Shown here: positions 1 through 6,894 of the stretch, piece by piece
Layout of the letters: each line of letters starts with the position of its first letter
How positions within the stretch are numbered: the stretch's first letter is position 1
Source: Alphaproteobacteria bacterium
Lineage (GTDB): Bacteria; Pseudomonadota; Alphaproteobacteria; RF32; UBA3637
Direction: 5' to 3'
DNA: 24,272 nucleotides
Assembly (NCBI GenBank): GCA_017632555.1
Contig: JAGBRF010000100.1
Coordinates: 1 to 24,272 of the forward strand
Position numbers and translations under genes: made by a program
Notes under the pieces: generated by a model
The model's database searches: none
What the model was told of the DNA's origin: nothing
What the model saw: only the letters and a program-made list of their open reading frames with translations

Positions 1-170
1 TGAGCCGGTTGTTCCATTGCTTCGGCAGAAACATTCATCGGACGCCCTTCATAAAACGGAACGATGGAATTGGGCGTAGCCGTTGAAAAAGTATCCGAAT
101 CCCTTTTGCTTTGGCATGCAGCCAACAAGCCAGTCATAACAATAAAAAATCCTAAAAAAAACTTCTTCAC
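1..170 (-). CDS. Lipoprotein N-terminus, probable penicillin-binding protein activator LpoA (partial)
   Basis: Only the first 56 codons lie in the window; the gene runs off the left edge. The start is GTG at 170-168, preceded by an AAAGG ribosome site 7 nt upstream. The protein opens with a basic MKKFF stretch, a hydrophobic segment and a lipobox LLAAC with the lipidated Cys at residue 19, so it is a lipoprotein; the following residues are a polar linker. The LpoA identity is inferred from position: it is divergent from rsmI-yraN-dolP, the neighbourhood of lpoA in E. coli and of Peripla_BP_6-type PBP activators in alphaproteobacteria. The visible part has no domain that proves it. LpoA activates the class A enzyme PBP1A, and a probable PBP1A tail lies at the other end of this window. 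Confidence 0.6.
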   Translation of the reverse strand, partial: MKKFFLGFFIVMTGLLAACQSKRDSDTFSTATPNSIVPFYEGRPMNVSAEAMEQPA

Positions 171-208
171 TTTTAGACCTTTTTTTAATTTTCTTTTTGT
201 CTTTATTC

Positions 209-217
209 TGATATACT
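209..217 (+). promoter_or_regulatory. Candidate extended -10 promoter for rsmI-yraN-dolP
   Basis: TGATATACT is an extended -10 element (TGn plus TATACT) 41 nt before the rsmI start. The matching -35 region is only T-rich (TTTTCT at 189-194), which fits extended -10 promoters that depend little on -35. The 171-258 gap is otherwise plain A/T tracts. Confidence 0.45.
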
Positions 218-238
218 TTAAAAAAAGAAAAAAGACAA
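210..238 (-). promoter_or_regulatory. Candidate promoter for the divergent lipoprotein gene
   Basis: On the minus strand TTGTCT (238-233) and TATATC (215-210) are separated by 17 nt, each matching the sigma70 consensus at 4 of 6 bases. Its -10 lies on the same TATATA core as the opposing rsmI promoter, so the two would compete for polymerase if both are real. Confidence 0.35.
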
Positions 239-258
239 CCCTAAAAGGAAGAAAAAAA

Positions 259-1098
259 ATGAGTGGACAGCTTTTTTTAGTGTCAACACCGATTGGAAAC
301 CTGAACGATATAACCGAACGGGCAAAACAAGTTTTGGAAAATGTGCAAATGATTGCTTGCGAAGACACCAAAACAAGCCAAAAATTATTCAAATTGCTTG
401 CCATCAACACAACGGCTCAATTTATTTCTTATCATGAATACAACGCCGATAAAATGCGTCCGATTTTATTGGAAAAATTATCATCTGGAATGGACATTGC
501 TTTGGTATCCGATGCCGGAACACCACTGATTTCGGACCCCGGTTATCGTTTGGTTCGCGATGTTTTAGATGCGGGATTGACTGTTATTCCTTTGCCGGGA
601 GCTAACGCTGTATTACCCGCCTTGCAATTATCGGGATTGGCCAGCGATCGTTTTTTATTCAACGGATTTTTACCGTCTAAAAAATCAGCACGCCGTTCAG
701 AACTGGAAACATTAAAAAATGTGCCGGCAACAATGATTTTTTATGAATCACCGCACCGGGTGGCAGATGCTTTAACGGATATGCTGGATATATTGGGCGA
801 CAGACAAGCCGCCGTTGTTCGCGAGCTGACAAAAAAATTCGAAGAAAGCCGGCGCGGAAAAATAAGCGAACTGATTTCATACTATACCGAAAACGGCGAA
901 CCCAAAGGCGAAGTTGTTTTGGTTGTGGCCAGAGCCAATGAAAATACAACAACACAATCTTTTGATATTCACGCTTTGTTAAAAGACGCCTTAAAGAAAA
1001 ATAAAACCGTTCGTGATGCGGTTGATGAAGTAACCCAAATCACCGGTATGGACAGACGACAAATTTATAAGCAGGCAATCGAGATTAAAAATGAATAG
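259..1098 (+). CDS. rsmI: 16S rRNA (cytidine(1402)-2'-O)-methyltransferase RsmI
   Basis: RsmI uses S-adenosylmethionine to 2'-O-methylate C1402 in the ribosomal decoding centre. The 279-residue product matches the family's usual length (E. coli 286). Family motifs are clear: STPIGNLNDIT at 9-19, CEDTKTS at 34-40, SDAGTPLISDPGY at 84-96 and PLPGANAV at 111-118, all part of the tetrapyrrole-methylase fold. The open frame extends upstream to position 64, but ATG 259 is chosen because AAGGAAG lies just before it and homology starts there. The stop overlaps the yraN start by 8 nt. First gene of a three-gene plus-strand operon. Confidence 0.96.
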   Translation: MSGQLFLVSTPIGNLNDITERAKQVLENVQMIACEDTKTSQKLFKLLAINTTAQFISYHEYNADKMRPILLEKLSSGMDIALVSDAGTPLISDPGYRLVRDVLDAGLTVIPLPGANAVLPALQLSGLASDRFLFNGFLPSKKSARRSELETLKNVPATMIFYESPHRVADALTDMLDILGDRQAAVVRELTKKFEESRRGKISELISYYTENGEPKGEVVLVVARANENTTTQSFDIHALLKDALKKNKTVRDAVDEVTQITGMDRRQIYKQAIEIKNE

Positions 1099-1471
1099 AC
1101 AATTACGCGGACTTTTATCTTATGTAACCGGACACGATGCGGAAAGGCAGGCGTGCGATTACTTAAAGAAAAAAGGATATCGTTTTGTTGAAAAAAACGT
1201 TCACACCCAACACGGAATTGGTGCCAACGAATTGGATTTGATCATGACCGATAAAAAAACGTTGGTTTTTGTAGAAGTCAAAAAACGCATTAAACTTTCC
1301 GATGCCGCCGAAGCCGTCAATACACGCGTTCAAAAACGACTTTATCGAGCTGCACAAATTTTTATTGCAAAACACCCAGAATATCAAAATAATGATTGTC
1401 GATTTGATGTTGTTTTAATCACACCCGACCAAGAACCCGTTCATTTGAAAAATGTGATAGAGGAAAGATGA
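1091..1471 (+). CDS. yraN: UPF0102 / YraN family nuclease-like protein
   Basis: This 126-residue protein is full length for the UPF0102 family, which has a PD-(D/E)xK endonuclease-like fold and no settled cellular role. The core is visible: GHDAERQACDYLKKKGY near the start, then ELDLI around 47-51 and VFVEVKKR around 59-66, giving the E, D and ExK acidic/lysine cluster. The residue before ELDLI is Asn where the family usually has Gly (GEIDLI), a mild substitution outside the charged set. It overlaps rsmI by 8 nt and dolP by 4 nt (ATGA), so the three genes are probably translationally coupled. The rsmI-yraN pairing is widely conserved in proteobacteria. Confidence 0.93.
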   Translation: MNRQLRGLLSYVTGHDAERQACDYLKKKGYRFVEKNVHTQHGIGANELDLIMTDKKTLVFVEVKKRIKLSDAAEAVNTRVQKRLYRAAQIFIAKHPEYQNNDCRFDVVLITPDQEPVHLKNVIEER

Positions 1472-2043
1472 AACCTGTTTTTATTTTATTATCTTTGTTT
1501 TTCTTTTCAGCCTGCTCTTTTATAGGAACGGCATACAACGTTGGATCCAAAGTCGGTGCTGTTGTTATGGACGAACGTGAATTAGAAGATGATTGGAACG
1601 ATACCAAAATCAATATGACTATCCGTAATAATTTTTTAAGGGATAAAATAAACTACGTTTTGGATGTGGAAATAACAGTTTTTGAAGGCGAAGTTATGTT
1701 AAACGGTGCGATACCGACCATCGAAGATATGGAACGCATTGTTGAAATCGCATGGGAAATTCCCGCCGTGACAAAAGTTTATAATCATATTCGATTGGAA
1801 CAACCGGCCACGTTAGCCGACACGGCAGAGGACGCTTTGATTGCATCATCTATACGCACACAATTAACAATGACAAGCGGTATTACTTCGGTCAATTATA
1901 AAATTACCGTTGATGACGGCGTTTTATACATGATGGGCATTGCCAAGAACAAAGAAGAATTGCAAATGGTCATGGACATCATTCATGCTACCGATGGCAT
2001 TGAAAAAGTCGTTTCTCACGTTCGAAAATCATACCAAAATTGA
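1468..2043 (+). CDS. dolP: Dual BON-domain outer-membrane lipoprotein, DolP (YraP)-like
   Basis: The 191-residue product starts with a signal peptide and lipobox FFSAC (Cys16), then carries two BON domains (about 44-112 and 122-190), each with the V-x-V...G-x-V/L-x-G pattern (EITVFEGEVMLNGAI; KITVDDGVLYMMGIA). E. coli DolP has the same length and architecture, binds anionic phospholipids at the outer membrane and supports BAM function; bamA lies in this window. Gene order lpoA-rsmI-yraN-dolP mirrors E. coli apart from diaA. The start overlaps the yraN stop as ATGA. OsmY-type proteins share BON domains, but the lipobox and context favour DolP. Confidence 0.85.
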   Translation: MKPVFILLSLFFFSACSFIGTAYNVGSKVGAVVMDERELEDDWNDTKINMTIRNNFLRDKINYVLDVEITVFEGEVMLNGAIPTIEDMERIVEIAWEIPAVTKVYNHIRLEQPATLADTAEDALIASSIRTQLTMTSGITSVNYKITVDDGVLYMMGIAKNKEELQMVMDIIHATDGIEKVVSHVRKSYQN

Positions 2044-2045
2044 TA

Positions 2046-2066
2046 ACTGCTTAAAATTTAAGCAGT
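2046..2066 (+). terminator. Inverted repeat after the rsmI operon, weak terminator candidate
   Basis: ACTGCTTA and TAAGCAGT flank a 5-nt AT loop directly after the dolP stop, and the dyad is perfect through the loop. There is no T-run downstream (the sequence is A-rich), so it is not a standard intrinsic terminator. It could be an mRNA 3'-end stabiliser or protein-binding dyad. Confidence 0.35.
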
Positions 2067-2084
2067 AAATTAAAAAAATTTAGT

Positions 2085-2216
2085 GATTCCAACGAGTCGT
2101 TAAAAATCAAAGAAACTGCGCCTTTCGAGTCGTTTCAATGAATCCGTATATCGACTCGAAAATAAAAAAATGAATTTTTTTGTTGCAAACAGCGACTCGA
2201 CAGATTATAAAGATTC
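2085..2216. promoter_or_regulatory. Cluster of seven GANTC sites with four CGANTCG motifs
   Basis: GANTC, the CcrM methylation target in alphaproteobacteria, occurs at 2085, 2094, 2127, 2140, 2153, 2194 and 2212. Base composition (about 40% GC) predicts roughly 0.5 in 132 bp. Four of them are inside the 7-mer CGANTCG: CGAGTCG at 2093-2099 and 2126-2132, CGACTCG at 2152-2158 and 2193-2199. The middle pair extends to a 10-bp inverted repeat, TTTCGAGTCG (2123-2132) and CGACTCGAAA (2152-2161). One site lies in the spacer of the promoter at 2183-2211 and another directly after its -10. This fits methylation-sensitive control, an operator for the following ribbon-helix-helix protein, or both; the role is inferred. 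The rest of the 2044-2250 gap shows no gene. Confidence 0.6.
2183..2211 (+). promoter_or_regulatory. Promoter for the ribbon-helix-helix gene
   Basis: TTGCAA (2183-2188) and TATAAA (2206-2211) are 17 nt apart, a good sigma70-type pair 39 nt before the ATG. A GACTC site (2194-2198) sits inside the spacer and a GATTC (2212-2216) abuts the -10, the arrangement described for GcrA/CcrM-responsive promoters in Caulobacter. Confidence 0.6.
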
Positions 2217-2250
2217 TTATAGAGAAAAAACAAATTTGGGAGAACAAAAA

Positions 2251-2457
2251 ATGTCACGAAAAATGGTTTTAAGTATCGATGATTCGTTATATGCTCGCCT
2301 GGAAAAACACGCAAGACGTAATGGCGAAAGCATCAATGAATTTTTCGTCCGCGCCGTTTGTGATGCGCTGGATATGTTTGACGATTTTTATGACAGTGTT
2401 GAATCTATGGATTCAATGGAAGACCGTCCCAATATTCATTTTTTCGGCAATAATTAA
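2251..2457 (+). CDS. Small ribbon-helix-helix (CopG/Arc-type) DNA-binding protein
   Basis: The 68-residue product has a short beta strand KMVLSID followed by two helices (DDSLYARLEKHARRNG; SINEFFVRAVCDAL), the pattern of the dimeric RHH fold, then an acidic tail rich in Asp and Met ending HFFGNN. ATG 2251 is chosen over an in-frame ATG at 2170 because GGGAG lies 8-12 nt upstream of 2251 and the RHH fold starts there. No partner toxin is visible: the next gene is smpB on the opposite strand, 3 nt away. RHH proteins often repress their own promoters; the CGANTCG copies just upstream could be its operator. It could also be a general chromosomal regulator. Specific function unknown. Confidence 0.8.
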   Translation: MSRKMVLSIDDSLYARLEKHARRNGESINEFFVRAVCDALDMFDDFYDSVESMDSMEDRPNIHFFGNN

Positions 2458-2473
2458 AAATCAGCGATTTTTA
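2455..2473. terminator. Small bidirectional hairpin between convergent stops
   Basis: TAAAAATC and GATTTTTA form an 8-bp stem around the loop AGC, containing the stop codons of both the ribbon-helix-helix gene and smpB. The stem is AT-rich, and each 3' arm supplies a short T-run on its own strand. It is the only terminator-like structure between the convergent genes and would be weak. Confidence 0.3.
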
Positions 2474-2940
2474 TAATTCAAAATACGTTGTTTTTCTTTA
2501 TTCCATTCACGTTTCTTTTCTGTTTCGCGTTTATCTGCCGCATTCTTACCGATTGCGACACCTAAACGCACTTTGGCTAATCCGCGTTCGGTGAAATAAA
2601 TTTCCAAAGGAACAACCGTATAACCTTTACGGGCAATCATTCCCAACAATTTATTCATTTCTTTTTTGTGCAATAATAATTTACGGGCACGACCTTCTAT
2701 GTGCTTAAAGTGACCGGAAGATCCCAACGAAGTAATCAACGCATTATTCAAATATAACTCGCCATCTTTTTCAACGGCATAGGCTTCGGAAATATTGGCG
2801 GCCCCCATACGCAAAGATTTAACTTCGCTGCCTTCCAAAACAATACCGGCATCCAACGTTTCAATAATAGTGTAATGAAAACGCGCTTTACGATTTTGGC
2901 ACACTGTTCCCGTTGAAATGATTTGCTTGCGTTCAGACAT
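2461..2940 (-). CDS. smpB: SsrA-binding protein SmpB
   Basis: SmpB binds tmRNA and delivers it to stalled ribosomes for trans-translation. The 159-residue product equals the usual length (E. coli 160). Characteristic stretches are NRKARFHYTI, GIVLEGSEVKSLR, the middle LYLNNALI segment, KRETEKKREW and a basic C-terminal tail ending KNR, which enters the decoding centre. The frame stays open upstream to 3021, but ATG 2940 has GGAGG 9 nt before it and fits the family. It overlaps the preceding small gene by 8 nt and is the last gene of the long minus-strand envelope operon. The tmRNA gene itself is not in the window. Confidence 0.96.
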   Translation of the reverse strand: MSERKQIISTGTVCQNRKARFHYTIIETLDAGIVLEGSEVKSLRMGAANISEAYAVEKDGELYLNNALITSLGSSGHFKHIEGRARKLLLHKKEMNKLLGMIARKGYTVVPLEIYFTERGLAKVRLGVAIGKNAADKRETEKKREWNKEKQRILNYKNR

Positions 2941-3220
2941 TTGTTCTGACCTCCAAAGACGCATTGTATTCGGCAACAACCTTTTTATTTGCCACTTCAA
3001 CACATAAAATATCTTTTGCATTTTTCATGGCAGAGCGCGCTTCCAACGGCAATGGATAAAACGGGATTTTTTCTTTGTCTGTCTTACACAGAAAACCCCG
3101 ATTGCGACCATCATAAACGAATACCGGTTTTACTGCTTTGCCGGACGTTGCGTCAAAAGCAATCATTAAATCGCCACCGGCGTTCATTAACAAGTCAAAA
3201 TGTCGTCCACTTTCACCCAT
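2933..3220 (-). CDS. Unrecognised small protein between aminopeptidase P and smpB
   Basis: I do not recognise this 95-residue product. It has no signal peptide or membrane segment and contains a GGDLMIAFDATSGKAVKP stretch and a later NAKDILCVEV segment, which reads like a small alpha/beta fold. It is probably real: it fills the space between two genes, its frame is the only coding one there, and it overlaps smpB by 8 nt. Two starts are possible. ATG 3220 has AGGTG upstream but overlaps the peptidase gene by 34 nt. ATG 3187 forms a TAATG junction with the peptidase stop, giving 84 residues (2933-3187) by translational coupling. Confidence 0.7.
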   Translation of the reverse strand: MGESGRHFDLLMNAGGDLMIAFDATSGKAVKPVFVYDGRNRGFLCKTDKEKIPFYPLPLEARSAMKNAKDILCVEVANKKVVAEYNASLEVRTNV

Positions 3221-4881
3221 TTAGACACCTGCTTTACTATCCATTTTTTTGTGTTTTCATCGACCAAAGGATAAACTCGTTTCAAAATTTCCGTATAATA
3301 AGATGCAATCCATTCTCTTTCCGCCGTTGTCAGCAATTTTTCGTCAATCAAATCGTTGCAGAAAGGAACAAAAGTCAACATTTCAAATGTTAAAAATCCT
3401 TTTTTCCTGAACGGCGCACGAATAACATGCATCATATTTTCAATACGAATACCGAATTTATTTTTTGCATAAAAACCCGGTTCGTTTGTTACAATCATAT
3501 GTTCTTTCAAAACATCACGAGAACGCGGACTGATTGAAGGCGGCGTTTCATGCACGTTCAAATAACATCCGACCCCATGTCCTGTGCCATGATCGAAATC
3601 AACACCGTCTTGCCATAAAAATTGACGGGCATAAGCGTCTAATGAAGCCCCCGTTGTACCGACAGGGAAGATTTGACTGGCCAAAGCAATATGACCTTTC
3701 AAAACCTGCGTATAACGTGTTTTCATTTCATCCGTTGCATCATCATCCAAAGCAACTGTTCGGGTCATATCCGTTGTTCCGAATTTATATTGTCCGCCGG
3801 TATCCAGTAAATAAATTTTGCTACCCAACAATTTTGAATTATAGGCCGGACTTGCTTGATAATGCGGTAAAGCAGCATTTTTACCGACCGCAGAAATATC
3901 CGCAAAGCTTCTGCCCTTATAAGCCAAATTTTCTTTTCTGAATTTTTGTAAATGTTCCATTACATTATATTCATTACCGTTTCGAATCAAATCCGGCAAC
4001 GTAGCAAAGAAACGACAAACAGCCACACTGTCCAACAATCCGGCTTTTTTCATACCCGCCAATTCAATTTCATTTTTCACGGCCTGAAATTCGGCAAACG
4101 GATTGCGCATGTGATGAATGGAAGCACCTGCGTCAATTAAATCTTGTTTTATTTTAACGGGTGTTTCATAAGTATCGATTGCAACTATTTTTCCCTTTAA
4201 GAAAGATATCGATTTTTTATCTAAAACAACCGGTTTTCCTTTCGGATAAATAATCAAACGATTCAAGTAAGCCGGATTATATTCAAAAGCATTACTGCGC
4301 TTATTCAATAACCACGACACTGTATCGGCATTTGTTAAAACAAAAGCATCCACTTCCGCTTGTCTTAAAATTCTGCGAACGGGTTGCACTTTTTGCAACG
4401 TTGTCCGACCGGCATATTGTAAAGGAAATGCAGATTCTTTAATTGGTCTTGGTTCCGGTTTATCAACCCAAAATTTGTCAACCGGATTAAACAAAGTCGG
4501 CATTAAATGGGCACCGCGTCTGGTAAAAATTTCCGCCCATTTATCAATTTGCGCAACGCTTTGCAACCATGGGTCATACGCAACGATATAATTCGGACGC
4601 AAGAAACGAGCAAACCATTCCGAAATTGTCGTTTGTCTGGGAACATGCAATACCTTAAAAGTTGTTTGTTTTTTGGCTTGTTCAACATAGCGACCATCCA
4701 CGAATAAAACGGCTTGTTTAGGTGTAATAATAGCCATTCCCGCCGAACCGGTAAAGCCGGTAATATAGGCCAAACGTTCATCTTCGACCCGTAAGTCTTC
4801 ATTAAAATAATCATCGTTGTGCGGTATGACAATCGCATTGGCACCGATACGTCTTAAATAAGCTCTAATTTCTTTTAACAA
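3187..4881 (-). CDS. Xaa-Pro aminopeptidase (M24B, aminopeptidase P, long XPNPEP1-like form)
   Basis: This cytoplasmic metallopeptidase removes an N-terminal residue preceding proline. At 564 residues it is the long three-domain form: two creatinase-like domains (about 1-140 and 150-265), the pita-bread M24 domain (about 270-490) and a C-terminal extension. All five metal ligands are present: D360 (LLDTGG), D371 (TTDMTR), H435 (HGTGHGVG), E467 (TNEPGF) and E481 (IRIENM). E. coli PepP is shorter (441) and lacks this layout. The start is TTG at 4881, overlapping prmA by 17 nt, with GGAG 8 nt upstream; no ATG fits the conserved N-terminus. Confidence 0.93.
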   Translation of the reverse strand: MLKEIRAYLRRIGANAIVIPHNDDYFNEDLRVEDERLAYITGFTGSAGMAIITPKQAVLFVDGRYVEQAKKQTTFKVLHVPRQTTISEWFARFLRPNYIVAYDPWLQSVAQIDKWAEIFTRRGAHLMPTLFNPVDKFWVDKPEPRPIKESAFPLQYAGRTTLQKVQPVRRILRQAEVDAFVLTNADTVSWLLNKRSNAFEYNPAYLNRLIIYPKGKPVVLDKKSISFLKGKIVAIDTYETPVKIKQDLIDAGASIHHMRNPFAEFQAVKNEIELAGMKKAGLLDSVAVCRFFATLPDLIRNGNEYNVMEHLQKFRKENLAYKGRSFADISAVGKNAALPHYQASPAYNSKLLGSKIYLLDTGGQYKFGTTDMTRTVALDDDATDEMKTRYTQVLKGHIALASQIFPVGTTGASLDAYARQFLWQDGVDFDHGTGHGVGCYLNVHETPPSISPRSRDVLKEHMIVTNEPGFYAKNKFGIRIENMMHVIRAPFRKKGFLTFEMLTFVPFCNDLIDEKLLTTAEREWIASYYTEILKRVYPLVDENTKKWIVKQVSKWVKVDDILTC

Positions 4882-5752
4882 TTGCTGTACTCCATTCTTT
4901 TATTTTGTAAGATTGAACAAATTCCAATCCGGCTTCTTCATGCGCTTTCAAAACCCATGATTTTTGACCGTTCAAAAAACCGGATAAAATGGCCATACCC
5001 CCAATTTTCAAATGCTTATACAAATCCGGCGCCATTTCCATCAACGGACGCGCCAAAATATTTGCAAAAATTAAATCATATTGTTCAGTTATTTTTTCAT
5101 ATCCGGTGCTTTGGAAAACTTTTATATTTTTTTCGACACCGTTGATACGAATGTTTTCTTTTGTTACGCGAACGGATTCAGGATCTATATCCACCGCATC
5201 GATTTTGACCTTTGAGCCCAAAATTTTCGCCGCCGCCATAGATAAAATACCCGAACCGCACCCCATATCCAAAATTGTTTTAGGTGGCTTTATTTTCAAA
5301 ACATCTTCAAAAGCCTGTAAACACCCTTGCGTTGTTGCATGTTCCCCCGAACCGAAAGCCGTTGCCGCATCTATTTGCAAAGCAATTTTATCCGCCGGAA
5401 TTTTCGGGTTTTCAATGTGGGAACCGTAAATATAATAACGACCGAATTCCAATGGCGGAAACTTTAACAAACTTTCACGCAACCAATTTTTTTCGGGAAT
5501 AGGCATCAAATCCCATTTGGGTTCGTCAATTTCCGCACTCATAGCCGCAATTGCAATAGTAACGCCCAAAACTTCCATATCGGGCTTGCCGTCAAAGATA
5601 GCCTCTATCGTCCACTTATCTTTATCCGGTCCTTTTTCAATCAAAGAAGCCATCAACGCCACCGCATACGGATCCAAAGCCTTTTCGAAAAAAGGAACAG
5701 CCTTTTCGGGAATAATCATTACTGTTTGGTATTGCTTTGGGCTTTTCGTCAT
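4865..5752 (-). CDS. prmA: Ribosomal protein L11 methyltransferase PrmA
   Basis: PrmA trimethylates ribosomal protein L11 with S-adenosylmethionine. The 295-residue product matches the family (E. coli 293). Motifs are AFGSGEHATT (132-141), SAM-binding LDMGCGSGILS (161-171), the acidic DAVDIDP after the next strand and the FANILARPL loop (229-237). ATG 5752 is chosen because it overlaps the glycosyltransferase stop as ATGA; the open frame continues upstream to 5797 inside that gene without support. Confidence 0.95.
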   Translation of the reverse strand: MTKSPKQYQTVMIIPEKAVPFFEKALDPYAVALMASLIEKGPDKDKWTIEAIFDGKPDMEVLGVTIAIAAMSAEIDEPKWDLMPIPEKNWLRESLLKFPPLEFGRYYIYGSHIENPKIPADKIALQIDAATAFGSGEHATTQGCLQAFEDVLKIKPPKTILDMGCGSGILSMAAAKILGSKVKIDAVDIDPESVRVTKENIRINGVEKNIKVFQSTGYEKITEQYDLIFANILARPLMEMAPDLYKHLKIGGMAILSGFLNGQKSWVLKAHEEAGLEFVQSYKIKEWSTAIVKRN

Positions 5753-6882
5753 TTTTCTGCGTCCAATTCCCTGTAAACAGCCAATGTTTTTTGGCACATT
5801 TGTTCGATTGAAAAATTCTGGAAAACAGAAGCGGCCGCATCTTTTCCGATTTGCTCACGTTGTGAAACCGGCATATCCAAAACTTTATCCAATGTTTCGG
5901 CCAACGCCGTTGCATCTCCGACCGGGACTAAAAATCCCGTTTTACCGTCTTCTATTGTTTCCAAAGCACCTCCATGCGCCGTGGCAACAACAATGCGTTC
6001 CATACTTTGTGCTTCCGTAATTGTTCGACCGAACGCTTCCGGATATAAAGAAGCCGATAAAACAACACTGCTGATGGTATAAGCAGTCGGCATTTGGTCA
6101 CAATGTTCCAATAACAAAACCGTTGTTTGTCCGTCCAATGCGTTGATTTTTTGTTGCAATTCATCACGGAATTCCGATTTACCATGAGCAGAGCCGACAA
6201 AAATGCACGTAACGTTTTTATGCTTCATTTGTTTCAAAGCGTCCAACACAACCAAATGACCCTTCATACGTGATAAACGACCGGGCATTAAAATAACCGG
6301 TTTATCCGCAGGCACTTGCCATTTTTTTATCAACTCTTCAATCTGCAAAGAAGATACCAAAACCGGATCAAATTTATTCGTATCTGCCCCGCGATAAATC
6401 AAACGAATCTTTTCATCGGATACGTGATATGTTTCCTTTATGTGTTGTGAAATAAAGTTCGAAATGGAAATAACTTTATCGCCCGACACCATAATTTTGT
6501 TATAAGGAATTTTGAACCATTCCGGCTTTGTCCCGTACTTTCCGTGGAAAGTCGTCAAGAATTTGACATTCGGACATTTTTTTAATGCAAAATGAGCAAT
6601 CCATGCAGGGATTCTGGACCTTGCATGGACAATAGTTACTTTTTCATCTTGAATAATTCGGCGCAAAGCACGTATGTTTTTAATCCACTTCAACGGATTT
6701 TTGCTGCCCACATCCAAAGCAATATGCAAAACACCGGCTTTTTTTAATTCTGGAACCAAACGACCACCGGCGGAAACAACCAAATTTTCGATATGTTCTT
6801 TTTGCATAGCCGATGCAATTTCAATCGTGCCCCGTTCGACACCGCCACCCTGCATTGCGGGCAATAATTGCAAAACTTTCAT
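5749..6882 (-). CDS. GT4-family (GT-B fold) glycosyltransferase
   Basis: The 377-residue product is a retaining GT4 enzyme. It has the glycine-rich N-terminal loop QGGGVERG (11-18), the nucleotide-sugar site GRLSRMKG (201-208) with Arg202 and Lys207, and the EX7E motif E282...E290 within PEAFGRTITEAQ. Donor and acceptor cannot be read from the sequence. Its place downstream of the lipid A genes suggests sugar transfer to LPS core or another surface glycan, which is inference. RBS AGAGG precedes the ATG, 12 nt after the lipoprotein gene. Cytoplasmic or membrane-peripheral; no transmembrane segment. Confidence 0.9.
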   Translation of the reverse strand: MKVLQLLPAMQGGGVERGTIEIASAMQKEHIENLVVSAGGRLVPELKKAGVLHIALDVGSKNPLKWIKNIRALRRIIQDEKVTIVHARSRIPAWIAHFALKKCPNVKFLTTFHGKYGTKPEWFKIPYNKIMVSGDKVISISNFISQHIKETYHVSDEKIRLIYRGADTNKFDPVLVSSLQIEELIKKWQVPADKPVILMPGRLSRMKGHLVVLDALKQMKHKNVTCIFVGSAHGKSEFRDELQQKINALDGQTTVLLLEHCDQMPTAYTISSVVLSASLYPEAFGRTITEAQSMERIVVATAHGGALETIEDGKTGFLVPVGDATALAETLDKVLDMPVSQREQIGKDAAASVFQNFSIEQMCQKTLAVYRELDAEK

Positions 6883-6894
6883 AAAAACCTCTTA

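Noticed and set aside
64..258. 65-codon upstream extension of rsmI
   Set aside because: It overlaps the lipoprotein start and both promoters, has no ribosome site, and its translation is a Lys/Phe-rich artefact; ATG 259 has an RBS and family homology.
2170..2250. Earlier ATG for the ribbon-helix-helix protein
   Set aside because: No ribosome site, lies across the promoter at 2183-2211, and adds residues outside the fold.
2941..3021. N-terminal extension of smpB
   Set aside because: Lacks an RBS and family similarity; ATG 2940 has GGAGG and gives the normal length.
5517..6020. 167-codon plus-strand open frame
   Set aside because: Antisense across the prmA and glycosyltransferase genes; no recognisable motif or ribosome site.
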